From NCBI GenBank assembly GCA_000940995.1, contig CP005973.1, positions 124,001 through 188,000 on the forward strand: a stretch of 64,000 bases of DNA, written 5' to 3'. A program made the translations under genes and the position numbers. Source of the stretch: Photobacterium gaetbulicola Gung47. Lineage in GTDB: Bacteria > Pseudomonadota > Gammaproteobacteria > Enterobacterales > Vibrionaceae. Of the stretch, positions 1 through 8,000 are shown in pieces; within the stretch, counting starts at the first letter, position 1; each line of letters begins with the position of its first letter. The notes beneath the pieces were generated by a model. That model was not told where the DNA came from. It saw nothing but the letters and a program-made list of their open reading frames with translations, and did not search any database.

Positions 1-531
1 CAGTGAGGTGGTGGCGACGGTTGCCCCCAGCACTTTAGCCAGCTGCACCGCAACATGGCCGACACCGCCGGTTGCGCCGTGGATCAGTACATTGTCACCG
101 GGTTTGATCATCATCTTGCTGACGAGTGCTTCCCAGGCGGTGATTGACACCAGTGGTAGTGCGGCCGTCTCGCGCATCGACAGCGTTTCGGGTTTGTGGG
201 CCATCAAATCGGCATCGACCAGCATGTACTCGGCAAGTGCCCCGTTGGTGCCTGCGATACCGCCGGCGCAGCCATAGACTTCCTCGCCGACCTTGAACTG
301 CTCAACGCCCTCGCCCACTTCGACGATGACCCCGGCGACATCACCGTGCAGGATCTCCGGTAGGTTGGCTGACCATGGCGTCTCCGTCGAGCGAAGCATG
401 GTATCAAGCGGATTGACACTGGTTGCCTTTACCTCGACCACCAAATGGCCTGCTTTTGCCTTGGGCCTATCACGCTCGACCTGTCGGAATACATTGGCAT
501 CGCCCAGTGAATCAATAATCATCGCTTTCAT
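1..531 (-). CDS. Zinc-type alcohol dehydrogenase / quinone oxidoreductase family protein (3' part cut by window edge)
   Basis: This MDR-superfamily oxidoreductase runs off the left edge; 177 codons are visible from the ATG at 531. The N-terminal part is a GroES-like domain (residues about 25-115), followed by the start of the NAD(P)-binding Rossmann fold with the glycine motif GATGGVGHVAVQLAK (about residues 153-167). No structural zinc cysteine cluster is visible, which points to the zinc-independent quinone oxidoreductase branch using NADPH. The gene diverges from a LysR regulator starting at 670, and the 138 bp between them hold a 9-bp inverted repeat. The usual reading is that the LysR protein controls this gene; the substrate is unknown. 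Confidence 0.88.
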   Translation of the reverse strand, partial: MKAMIIDSLGDANVFRQVERDRPKAKAGHLVVEVKATSVNPLDTMLRSTETPWSANLPEILHGDVAGVIVEVGEGVEQFKVGEEVYGCAGGIAGTNGALAEYMLVDADLMAHKPETLSMRETAALPLVSITAWEALVSKMMIKPGDNVLIHGATGGVGHVAVQLAKVLGATVATTSL

Positions 532-596
532 TGTTTAACCCTCGTTTGTTGAAGCGGGGCCAGTCTATTGATTGCGTTAACTGCAATCCATGCATT

Positions 597-621
597 AAAA
601 GACAAGTATATTTTGTCTTTT
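597..621. promoter_or_regulatory. Inverted repeat between the divergent oxidoreductase and LysR genes; probable LysR operator
   Basis: AAAAGACAA at 597-605 and its exact reverse complement TTGTCTTTT at 613-621 flank a 7-nt spacer. The position midway between two divergent start codons (531 and 670) fits autoregulation plus activation by the LysR protein. The role is inferred from position. Confidence 0.55.
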
Positions 622-669
622 ATGCAAAATATGCTTAGGTAGAATACTGCTCCGTGATTGGAGGTAAAG

Positions 670-1569
670 ATGATCAAACGACTGCAATATTTTAATGCCG
701 TGGTGGAAACCGGCAGTATTTCTGAAACCAGCCGGGTGTTTGATGTCCAGCCTTCTTCGGTTTCCCGCCAATTGGCGGCGCTGGAGGAGGAACTTGGGGT
801 TCGGCTGATTAACCGCAATACCCGAACGGTATCGCTCACCGAAGCCGGGCAGACCTTTTACAGTTATTCTCAGCATATTGTTGCCAGTCTCGATGAAGCG
901 CGCAGGACCATCAATGATCTGCAGGATATCCCGAAGGGCAAGCTGGTGGTCAGTGCCACGGTGGGGTATGGCGAAGTGGTCCTTCTGCCATTGATCAACG
1001 AGTTCCGTCGGCGCTATCCCGAGGTGGATATCCGCATCGAGTTGAGCGAGCGGGTGAAAGATCTCATTGAAGACAATATTGATGTGGCGATCCGAAGCGG
1101 GGAGCTGGCAGACTCTTCGCTGGTCGCCAGGAAGCTGCAGAACAATGATTTTATTCTCTGTGCCAGCCCCGAGTACCTCGAGCTGGCACCAGAACTGAAC
1201 TGTCCGCAGGATTTAACGGAGCACCACTGTATTCGATACGGCTATGCCGGATGGCAGCATTGGTATTTGATCGGCGAAGAGCTGGAGAAGTTGTCTATTG
1301 GCGGTGGGCTAGAGGTCAATACGGTTAACGGTCAGAAACAACTGTTGCTCAGCCATTGCGGGATTGCGCTCATTCCCCTTTGGGCTGTTGCCAGCGAGCT
1401 GGCAGATGGCCGCTTGCAACAGGTGCTGGCGGAATATCGCTTCAGTCCGCAGGCGACGCCAACGGCGACCTATGCCATCTATCTCAAGCGGGAGATGGTT
1501 CCACCCAAGGTGCGGGTGTTCATTGATTATCTGATCGAAAAGATACACGGCAACAAACAGGAGCTTTGA
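670..1569 (+). CDS. LysR family transcriptional regulator
   Basis: A 299-residue LysR regulator. The N-terminal winged helix-turn-helix occupies residues 1-60 (MIKRLQYFNAVVETGSI, then SSVSRQLAALEEELGVRL), and the remainder is the periplasmic-binding-like effector domain (about 90-290). An in-frame TTG at 658 lies upstream, but ATG 670 is chosen because GGAGG at 660-664 is spaced 5 nt from it. It belongs to the CrgA/YhaJ-like group that often sits beside an oxidoreductase, and it is divergent from the partial quinone oxidoreductase, its likely target. The effector is unknown. Confidence 0.93.
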   Translation: MIKRLQYFNAVVETGSISETSRVFDVQPSSVSRQLAALEEELGVRLINRNTRTVSLTEAGQTFYSYSQHIVASLDEARRTINDLQDIPKGKLVVSATVGYGEVVLLPLINEFRRRYPEVDIRIELSERVKDLIEDNIDVAIRSGELADSSLVARKLQNNDFILCASPEYLELAPELNCPQDLTEHHCIRYGYAGWQHWYLIGEELEKLSIGGGLEVNTVNGQKQLLLSHCGIALIPLWAVASELADGRLQQVLAEYRFSPQATPTATYAIYLKREMVPPKVRVFIDYLIEKIHGNKQEL

Positions 1570-1602
1570 GCTCAGTGGCATTGGCTATACTCAGAAGGCA
1601 TC

Positions 1603-1854
1603 ATGAACACAACTGTTGAGGGTGATGAACCTATGGCTGCAGATTTTGACTCCATGCTCCCTGAGCTGAAAGAATTTACGATTCCGGATACGCCGTTCAA
1701 AGTCGTTGATCCGACCGGGTTGCCAGATGACACCCGCAAAGCATTTGATGATTTTCTGGCGGGCTCGACCTTGCCTCAAGCATTTTGTGCCTATAGCCAC
1801 GATTACTCGCAGTTTTGCAAAATGGTCCGAAATGGCGATATCAATATTGGCTAG
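1603..1854 (+). CDS. Small hypothetical acidic protein
   Basis: An 83-residue acidic protein (74 residues if ATG 1633 is used) that I do not recognise. AGAAGG lies 5 nt upstream of ATG 1603, and a clear terminator follows at 1880, so it is probably a real monocistronic gene. There is no signal peptide or membrane segment. The C-terminal half contains aromatic and cysteine residues (AFCAYSHDYSQFCKM). No function can be assigned. Confidence 0.6.
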   Translation: MNTTVEGDEPMAADFDSMLPELKEFTIPDTPFKVVDPTGLPDDTRKAFDDFLAGSTLPQAFCAYSHDYSQFCKMVRNGDINIG

Positions 1855-1879
1855 CAACTGTGCCACGGGACGGGGTAAG

Positions 1880-1907
1880 AAAAAGGCCGCGGGTGCGGCC
1901 TTTTTGT
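1880..1907. terminator. Bidirectional intrinsic terminator
   Basis: GGCCGC and GCGGCC with a GGGT loop, flanked by an A-run on the left and a T-run on the right. It ends the 1603-1854 gene and can also serve the convergent lipoprotein gene ending at 1938. Confidence 0.85.
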
Positions 1908-1937
1908 TTGGTGTTAATCTATGTCTATGTCTATGGC

Positions 1938-3098
1938 TTATAGAGAAAATGTCACGCCGATGGTTCGGCCCGGTTCAACGATGATGTTGTTGATCGAGTC
2001 GTAGATTTCAAAGCCTGACCCATTCGCTTCTTCCGTGTCGTGCTGGGCGGTACAGGTATAGCCGACGGCATACTCTCCGGCATACACATCACTGAAGCTG
2101 AATTGTGCCTGCATACCCGATGGGTCTTCAACCAGAGGAACTGCAACTGCAGCCAACTCTACTGGGCGGCGTTCGCCTTCATTACCGATTCTCGGATCGT
2201 GGAAGCCTAGCATCTGGCTTTGCTCGGTAGCGCCTCGATACAGGTAAACCGCGTCCACAGCATCTAAGTTGTTGTCGTGACACACGCTTTGGATGGTGTC
2301 GATGTCAATGGTACCGCGGATATGGCCTAGTCGCGGGGCGATATCATCGACATGGACGATTTCGAAATCTTTGTTGCCGAGGAAGCGCCAGTCATGGTTT
2401 TTATTGTACTGAAGGGTTTCTTCCAAGTTAAACCAGAATGCCAGGTTGTTGTAGCCTTTTTGTACCGTAAACGGCTGGCTGACCAGACGGCCGGTTGGGC
2501 GGGCATTTTGCGGCGGCTTGGCACCGGCACACGAACCCTGGCTTGGTGTGGTTAGGTAAAGATAGCTACCGTCGATATCACGGACGTGTGAGTCATAGTC
2601 AACTTCTACCTGCGTACCACTTTCGTATTTACCATTGATATACAGGCACATCTCATAGTCACCCGGCGATAGTTTCAAGTCTTGGAAAAGCGGGTAGGCA
2701 TTGTCACCGTTGGCATTCATGACATCGATCATGCGTAGCTCATTGGCTTCTTGCTCGAAAGTGATGTGGTACGCCTCGCACTCCCCGGTCTGATCGCAGG
2801 TGGCGTCGTCACCGCCGTTGCCGTTGACTTTTTTCAGGTAGACATAATTGAAGGCGATGACGGCTTCGTCAATGTCATCGAGACATTTGCCGTGATTGCA
2901 GTTTGTACTGCTGTAATCACTTGTCTCAATTAGGCTTTTGCTGGCGCTTGCCGGGGAGCTGAGCTGATTGATCACGCCAAAGTTCAAGGTGGCGTCTGTT
3001 GGCCCCGGTACGTTTCCGCCATTGTCATTATTGTCGGAGCCACAGCCAACAAGGATGCTGCTCAGTACCAAAGGTAGGAGTAACTTATTGCTTTTCAT
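1938..3098 (-). CDS. DUF4382-like lipoprotein
   Basis: A 386-residue secreted lipoprotein. The signal peptide ends in the lipobox LVGC with the lipidated Cys at residue 19, followed by an Asn/Asp/Gly-rich linker. The body contains a beta-rich region with the motif LSPGDYEMCLYINGK, reminiscent of DUF4382 cell-envelope proteins; that family call is tentative. The region also carries several cysteines (CNHGKC, CDQTGEC) that could form disulfides in the periplasm. AGGA lies upstream of the ATG. It stands alone, convergent with the small gene before it. The function is unknown. Confidence 0.72.
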   Translation of the reverse strand: MKSNKLLLPLVLSSILVGCGSDNNDNGGNVPGPTDATLNFGVINQLSSPASASKSLIETSDYSSTNCNHGKCLDDIDEAVIAFNYVYLKKVNGNGGDDATCDQTGECEAYHITFEQEANELRMIDVMNANGDNAYPLFQDLKLSPGDYEMCLYINGKYESGTQVEVDYDSHVRDIDGSYLYLTTPSQGSCAGAKPPQNARPTGRLVSQPFTVQKGYNNLAFWFNLEETLQYNKNHDWRFLGNKDFEIVHVDDIAPRLGHIRGTIDIDTIQSVCHDNNLDAVDAVYLYRGATEQSQMLGFHDPRIGNEGERRPVELAAVAVPLVEDPSGMQAQFSFSDVYAGEYAVGYTCTAQHDTEEANGSGFEIYDSINNIIVEPGRTIGVTFSL

Positions 3099-3273
3099 GA
3101 TAAATCCTGCCGAAACTATTTTGGCGGAATATATAGAATGGTGCAGATAGGTATGTCATCAGATTGTCAGACGCACTAGGCTTGGGTAGGTTTTCACAAA
3201 ATGGGGAACTATCGGCATAAATTATGCTGGATATAAGCCGTGTACTTCTAACTTCTCTGTAAAGGAGAAAATA

Positions 3274-3513
3274 ATGAAACTGTCCAGTATTGATATGCCA
3301 GCCGTCCATGAGTTGCAGGCGCTTGGTTATACCAAGTCAGAGTGCATTACTATTATTGAGCGTGAGATATACCGCCTGAGCTCAACAGATCGTTCATATA
3401 TCGATGCAATGTGCGATAGCCAACAGTTGAGAAAAGATGAGGCGCTAGACAAAGTGCGTAGAATGAAACGCACGCGCTTCTTCCAGTATATCCAATGCTT
3501 TGTTTTTCTTTGA
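3274..3513 (+). CDS. Small hypothetical protein
   Basis: A 79-residue protein with a strong ribosome site (AAAGGAG at 3261-3267, 7 nt from the ATG). It is helical and charged, with the motif LQALGYTKSECITIIEREIYRL in its first half and a basic patch RRMKRTR near residue 65. I do not recognise a family. It is monocistronic, downstream of the divergent lipoprotein promoter region. Confidence 0.6.
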   Translation: MKLSSIDMPAVHELQALGYTKSECITIIEREIYRLSSTDRSYIDAMCDSQQLRKDEALDKVRRMKRTRFFQYIQCFVFL

Positions 3514-3577
3514 AAATCGCTAATGAAGTATTATCGCCATTTATTCCTCCCAAATTGATTCCCATATTGCAAATGTA

Positions 3578-3610
3578 GATACCCAGCAATAAAGATATAG
3601 GCTGGGTATC
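3578..3610. repeat. Perfect 10-bp inverted repeat with 13-nt loop
   Basis: GATACCCAGC at 3578-3587 and GCTGGGTATC at 3601-3610. No T-run follows, so it is a poor terminator. It shares core (TACCCA/TGGGTA) and geometry with the hairpin at 45866-45898. Confidence 0.6.
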
Positions 3611-3658
3611 AGTGACTATACTCTCAACACGTTTGATATGTGATTGAAGAGGTATTCC

Positions 3659-3949
3659 ATGACTTTCCTGATATCTTGGCAGCTTTATCAAGGGCGGTTG
3701 CATCCTGTGCTGGCGCACTTTTCCAAACTGACAGAAGAGCAAGACAAGGCACTGATGGGGCCGGATATCAAGTTGGTTGGCCGCTGGCATGACTTGGTCA
3801 GTGGCACGGGCGTGTGTATCGTAGAATCTGACAGTATCGAGGCCGTGACCGCTTATGCGTTGAAGTGGAACAGTGAAATGGAGATCACGGTGCAGCCTGT
3901 GGTTGATGACGCCATGGCCCGAGAAATGGGTGAAAGGCTTTCGTTGTAA
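3659..3949 (+). CDS. DUF3303 family protein
   Basis: A 96-residue protein of the DUF3303 (ferredoxin-like, dimeric alpha-beta barrel) type. The opening MTFLISWQLYQGRLHPVLAHF and the motif GRWHDLVSGTGVCIVES are typical: a small domain that takes up tryptophan- and histidine-containing strands, with no known activity. An in-frame TTG at 3644 precedes it, but ATG 3659 with GAAGAGG upstream matches the family N-terminus. It is monocistronic. Confidence 0.78.
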   Translation: MTFLISWQLYQGRLHPVLAHFSKLTEEQDKALMGPDIKLVGRWHDLVSGTGVCIVESDSIEAVTAYALKWNSEMEITVQPVVDDAMAREMGERLSL

Positions 3950-4230
3950 TCTTTAATTAAGAACAAAGCCTGATATAAACCGCGCCTTCCTCATTCCGCT
4001 TTAGGTGATGTGATGACTTGGTGGAAAGAGGAAGGCTGAAGGATGGCCCGGAGTGCTGTTCTTTCTTGTATTGCAGAATCTTCTCCTGAAGCGCTTACCT
4101 TGCAGCATTCGCGAAATTTCCCCCTATACATCCTCACAATGACTTTAGAACCTAAAGTCATCCCTTGAGCAGAAAACCATGGTCGTTTAGATTACGTATT
4201 GTGGTAAAAGCGTTTTGTTGGAGGCTCCCC

Positions 4231-4446
4231 ATGAATCGGGTACACCCTAAATCCCTTTATGGAAGCAAATGGACCAAAGTGGAAGTCGAAGGGCGAGAGA
4301 AGCATTTTATGGTGATCGATGTGGAATATGACGACAACCAAAAAGTCGTCTACTGCCTAATTCAAGCGGTGATCAATCATCGAATGTTTGAGCTTGATTG
4401 GCGTGAGCTCAAAGATAGCAGCCGCTGGATAATGGGCTGGAAGTAA
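4231..4446 (+). CDS. TIGR02450 family Trp-rich protein
   Basis: A 71-residue protein matching the Trp-rich TIGR02450 family: MNRVHPKSLYGSKWT at the start, the conserved EKHF near residue 29, and WRELKDSSRWIMGWK at the end. ATG 4231 is chosen over upstream TTG 4165 because GGAGG at 4220-4224 sits 6 nt away and the family starts here. The molecular role of the family is not established. Confidence 0.82.
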   Translation: MNRVHPKSLYGSKWTKVEVEGREKHFMVIDVEYDDNQKVVYCLIQAVINHRMFELDWRELKDSSRWIMGWK

Positions 4447-4534
4447 TTCTCATCGTCAGGATTAAACATCTGAATTGTCGCTCTGTGAGATTGGTTATAT
4501 AACGCGCATTCTTTTCTAATTTTGTGAAAACGTG

Positions 4535-5137
4535 ATGCAGAAGTTAATCGATGCGCTGGCGACCCAGGGATATTTTGTTTGGGATGACTTTCTCTCCCCT
4601 GAGCAAGTGAGTGAGCTCAAATTGTGTTTGCCGGAGCAATGGACCCAAGCCCGAATTGGCCGTAACGATGAAGTGGCTCGTGAATCATCGATTCGTAGTG
4701 ACAAAATTCATTGGCTAGCGGCAGATCAAGGTATCGCGGTACAAGATTACCTGGAGCGTATGGAAGTTATCCGCCGAGAGGTCAACCAGCACTTTTTTCT
4801 CGGCCTATTTGAATATGAAGCCCATTTTGCCAAGTATGAAAAAGGTGACTTCTACCAGAAGCATTTAGACTGTTTTCGTGGCAATGAGAATCGCCGCTTA
4901 ACGACAGTGTTCTATATGAATGACAGCTGGGATGAACAGGATGGTGGCGAGCTGGTGGTCTATGACTTGGATGACAAGGAATTGATGAAGCTAGCGCCTA
5001 AATCAGGCCGCCTGTTTGTGTTCCTGTCCGAGCAGTTTCCTCATGAGGTACTGCCGACCAATGTCGAGCGCTTCAGTATCGCGGGGTGGTTTCGCACCAA
5101 CGGCGTGAAAAATAACATGCTCGATATCGCGCAGTAA
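4535..5137 (+). CDS. 2OG-Fe(II) oxygenase (prolyl-4-hydroxylase-like)
   Basis: A 200-residue soluble dioxygenase of the prolyl-4-hydroxylase superfamily. The iron-binding triad is visible as His111-x-Asp113 (FYQKHLDCFRG) and His171 (FPHEV), with Arg180 or Arg188 available for the 2-oxoglutarate carboxylate. The double-stranded beta-helix covers about residues 95-195. It resembles PiuC/SM-20-type bacterial hydroxylases; the substrate is unknown. GTG 4532 directly precedes ATG 4535, so either could start. A 12-bp-stem hairpin follows the stop. Confidence 0.85.
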   Translation: MQKLIDALATQGYFVWDDFLSPEQVSELKLCLPEQWTQARIGRNDEVARESSIRSDKIHWLAADQGIAVQDYLERMEVIRREVNQHFFLGLFEYEAHFAKYEKGDFYQKHLDCFRGNENRRLTTVFYMNDSWDEQDGGELVVYDLDDKELMKLAPKSGRLFVFLSEQFPHEVLPTNVERFSIAGWFRTNGVKNNMLDIAQ

Positions 5138-5144
5138 TGTCTTT

Positions 5145-5174
5145 AGCCATACCCTGAGATAACAGGGTATGGCT
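5145..5174. terminator. Strong hairpin between convergent units
   Basis: AGCCATACCCTG at 5145-5156 and CAGGGTATGGCT at 5163-5174 pair over 12 bp with a 6-nt loop, followed by ATTTATTT on the plus strand and preceded by an A-rich stretch. It probably terminates the oxygenase gene and whatever reads leftward through the trpS remnant. Confidence 0.75.
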
Positions 5175-5181
5175 ATTTATT

Positions 5182-5330
5182 TCATAGCAAATTCAGCCCA
5201 AACGCCGTTTTTACTTTATCGAGTGTTTGTTGCGATTCTTCCTTCGCTTGCTCGGTTCCTTTCTTTAACACCTCTGTCAGATATCCTTTATCTGCAATTA
5301 ATGCCGTCACTTTACAATGTAAATTTCCTT
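5182..5330 (-). pseudogene. Remnant of the 3' end of a tryptophanyl-tRNA synthetase gene
   Basis: Minus-strand translation of this stretch gives about 48 residues ending in stop. They include ADKGYLTEVLKKGTEQAKEE and TLDKVKTAFG, which match the C-terminal helix of TrpRS (consensus D.gYL..VL..Ga..A...A..TL..V..a.G). No start codon, ATP-binding HIGH/KMSKS motifs or other TrpRS parts are present. The frame passes upstream into a GC palindrome (5332-5351) and then unrelated sequence. I read it as a leftover of a trpS copy or of a recombination event; this rests on recalled family consensus only. Confidence 0.6.
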
Positions 5331-5331
5331 T

Positions 5332-5351
5332 GTCCCCCGCTTGCGGGGGAC
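5332..5351. repeat. Perfect GC-rich palindrome at the trpS-remnant junction
   Basis: GTCCCCCGC and GCGGGGGAC (9-bp arms) with a TT loop. It sits exactly where TrpRS similarity begins and 14 bp after the stop codon of the next leftward gene (5366). It could be that gene's terminator, although no T-run follows, or a trace of a small mobile palindromic element. Confidence 0.6.
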
Positions 5352-5365
5352 TAGAAACAAGCGAG

Positions 5366-6109
5366 TTATTTTTCCTGGTTAGCCTGTTCGATGAGCCGTG
5401 TGCGCTCGTTGGTGCCCCGGTTGCGGATCTCATGCATGACAAAGATCAGCGGGTCTCGGGTCCAAGGCTGGCCTGACTCCTTGTCGTAGTCGTTCGGCAG
5501 CTCGATCCCCTCGGGGGCATAGGCATCGATACCGGCATCCTTTGAGGTGTTGATAGTGCGCAGGCTGTGCTCATAGAAACCGACCACAACGGCTTTACCG
5601 AGTTTATCAGTTCCTCCGGCCAGTTTAACTATCTCTTCGGCAACGCCAATCGTACTGAGGTAGATGATGGTGCCGTCAGCGCCCACTTTGGGATAGATGG
5701 CAGTGAGATCCTTTTCATCAATACGATCTCCAATTTCCTGGGCAATTTCCCACTGGGCATATACCGGCTTGCCGGTTTGCTTGTAAATCTCCACAACCGT
5801 ATCTGCCAGCGCTTTGTTCATCGGACCGGGCGACTGGTTGCCATTTTCGGCAATTCGGTTACCAAAGGCATAGGCAATAATACTGTCTGCTTGATCAAGC
5901 GATAGGGGTTCCCCTTGCCAGGTCAGTAGGTTTTTCATAATAAAGTCAGCTGTGTGGGCTGCTACTTTCTCATCTTTTAATTGTTCGGTTAATTTTGCTT
6001 CTATCGCTGCTTGTAAATCGGCGTCCGATAATTGTTGTGCGATGACCGCGGGGGAAATGAAAGCAATGGTTGAAATTGCAAGCACGGCTGATTTAGCAAT
6101 TATGTTCAT
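5366..6109 (-). CDS. Periplasmic protein, possibly DUF218/YdcF-like
   Basis: A 247-residue exported protein. From ATG 6109 there is a typical signal peptide with cleavage expected after VIA (about residue 24). The mature part alternates helices and strands (ADSIIAYAFGNRIAENG, GKAVVVGFYEHSLRTI) in a way that recalls DUF218/YdcF-like folds, but this is a weak call. ATG 6109 is preferred over 6115 and 6166 because TAGGA lies 6 nt upstream. It is monocistronic; downstream lies the trpS remnant. Confidence 0.6.
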   Translation of the reverse strand: MNIIAKSAVLAISTIAFISPAVIAQQLSDADLQAAIEAKLTEQLKDEKVAAHTADFIMKNLLTWQGEPLSLDQADSIIAYAFGNRIAENGNQSPGPMNKALADTVVEIYKQTGKPVYAQWEIAQEIGDRIDEKDLTAIYPKVGADGTIIYLSTIGVAEEIVKLAGGTDKLGKAVVVGFYEHSLRTINTSKDAGIDAYAPEGIELPNDYDKESGQPWTRDPLIFVMHEIRNRGTNERTRLIEQANQEK

Positions 6110-6408
6110 GTTCATTCCTACCATTTGTCTGGGGATAGATTTTAACTGCAAACTAAAGGCTAGCATTAATTGGGTTTTCGGCGACTTTGTTGGCTATTTG
6201 GCAAAGTAGATGTCGGTGCTGTTCTTCTGCCATGCCCTTGATTCTGTGCGACAGATCTGAGAACTGATAATCGGTTGTAAGCATTTTTTCTCTTTGGGCT
6301 TTGTTAACTATACTCAAAGGTACGGTTTTTAAGTGTCTGAAATTAATAGCCAATATAAAAGTGTTCTTTTGGTACTTGAACCGAGCGTCGTTTTGAAAGG
6401 AGATTGAA

Positions 6409-7821
6409 ATGCGGTTAGCAATGGCAGTGGGAATAGCATTGGCTTCATCAGTGGTTGTGGCAGAAGGTGACAATGTTGAGGTTGGGCAGGCCCCAACAGA
6501 GCAGCAGCCTCTTTTTCTTTCAAACGGCTCGCAAGAGCAACCCTCTTACACCTCCCATTATTCGAGTGCTCCCTATACCAATACTACTTGGGAGCAGGTG
6601 CCACGTGATGCCTCAGTATATGACTCGCCGTATAACGTCGCTTTATTTTCGGGAGAGAATGGCGAGGACAAGGCGCGTATGTGGTCACAAACCAAATCAA
6701 TTTTTTGGTATGGCGTGGGGGTGGCTGGTTTTATTGCACTGTTACCGGAAGATATCTCGAACTGGGATACTAGCGACGACCGCTTGCTGGAAAAATGGTG
6801 GAACAATGTCAAAGACGGTCCGGTATGGGATAGGGATGTGTGGTATATCAACTATATCGGCCACCCCTACTTTGGTGGGGTGTATTACCAGATCGCGAGG
6901 AAGTCGGGATACCGGCAATGGGATGCTTTTGTCTATTCCTTCATGATGTCGACCTTCTATTGGGAATATGGTGTAGAGGCTTTTGCCGAGATCCCTGCCG
7001 TGCAGGATCTTGTTGTTACTCCGGTGCTGGGATGGGTATACGGTGAATGGGCTTTCCACAAAGAGCGCGAGATTATTCAGGGCGGGGGGAAAGTCTGGGA
7101 TTCCGAATGGATGGGAAGTACTGCCCTGTTCTTGCTCGATCCGGTTGATAGCCTGGGGCGCGGCGTAAACCACCTGATGGGGCGTGATGTGGTGAAGGCG
7201 GGGACGGGATATATTGGCTATCAGGATGTTGCACTGCCTAACGGCCAGACAGATACCCAGTTCAATGTGAATATGAACTTCCAGTTCGGTGAGGGGGAAA
7301 CTAGCCCGGCAATGCGCCGCAGTTATACCCGGGTTCGCAACGTCACAACTCATGATCCTGTAGATTACGGTATCGTCGGTATCTCGGTTGGTGGTCGTTA
7401 TCTGGATTTGGATGATGAGTGGGGGATCGAAAATAGCTGGGCACCGATGATCACTCTGGGTGTGTACTACACGCCATCACTATCATCTCGCTTGCAATAT
7501 ACCCGTATCGACACCGACAGTAAAACAACGGGTGAAAGCATCACCTATGAAAATTACAGCTTCGATTTCCAATATTATTTCCTTACTGATGACGATTTAC
7601 GTCCTTATATCAATGCTGGGATCGGCGAAACCCTGCTGGAAAAAGATAGAGATACCACCACATTCCAAGTGAATGGCGGGCTTGGCTTACACTATAAACT
7701 AAACAGTAATTGGGCGCTGCAGGCCGACTGGGTTCATTTCTACAGCGGCAAACTCTCAACCAACGATGACTTATTTTCAGGCCAGCTAGTTTATCGTTTT
7801 GGCCGAGGTGAGCGGTGGTGA
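6409..7821 (+). CDS. DUF3943 domain outer-membrane barrel protein
   Basis: A 470-residue envelope protein with a strong ribosome site (AAAGGAG) and a signal peptide ending near VVVAEG (residue 19). Residues about 85-280 form the DUF3943 region, with the characteristic VWYINYIGHPYFGGVYY and WEYGVEAFAEIPAVQDL. The C-terminal part (about 320-470) is a set of amphipathic strands ending in FSGQLVYRFGRGERW, like an OmpA/OmpW-type beta-barrel. It is probably inserted in the outer membrane. The function of DUF3943 proteins is unknown. It is monocistronic. Confidence 0.85.
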   Translation: MRLAMAVGIALASSVVVAEGDNVEVGQAPTEQQPLFLSNGSQEQPSYTSHYSSAPYTNTTWEQVPRDASVYDSPYNVALFSGENGEDKARMWSQTKSIFWYGVGVAGFIALLPEDISNWDTSDDRLLEKWWNNVKDGPVWDRDVWYINYIGHPYFGGVYYQIARKSGYRQWDAFVYSFMMSTFYWEYGVEAFAEIPAVQDLVVTPVLGWVYGEWAFHKEREIIQGGGKVWDSEWMGSTALFLLDPVDSLGRGVNHLMGRDVVKAGTGYIGYQDVALPNGQTDTQFNVNMNFQFGEGETSPAMRRSYTRVRNVTTHDPVDYGIVGISVGGRYLDLDDEWGIENSWAPMITLGVYYTPSLSSRLQYTRIDTDSKTTGESITYENYSFDFQYYFLTDDDLRPYINAGIGETLLEKDRDTTTFQVNGGLGLHYKLNSNWALQADWVHFYSGKLSTNDDLFSGQLVYRFGRGERW

Positions 7822-8000
7822 TAAGCCGTAAGAATAAGCATTTTTCCATTTTTTTTATGCCTAATTGACTGAGTTCTCAAAGTGATCTTTTTCTGCTCAT
7901 AATTTATCCGTTCGCGATATTAATCACGGTTTTTATCGCTTGAGACTAGATACTAATTTCGAATAACAACAATTACTTGAAATTAGATAGTGGTGCGATC

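Noticed and set aside
5182..5442. Whole 86-residue minus ORF as a gene
   Set aside because: Only its last 48 codons resemble TrpRS; the first part overlaps the end of the next gene in another frame. Treated as a remnant instead.
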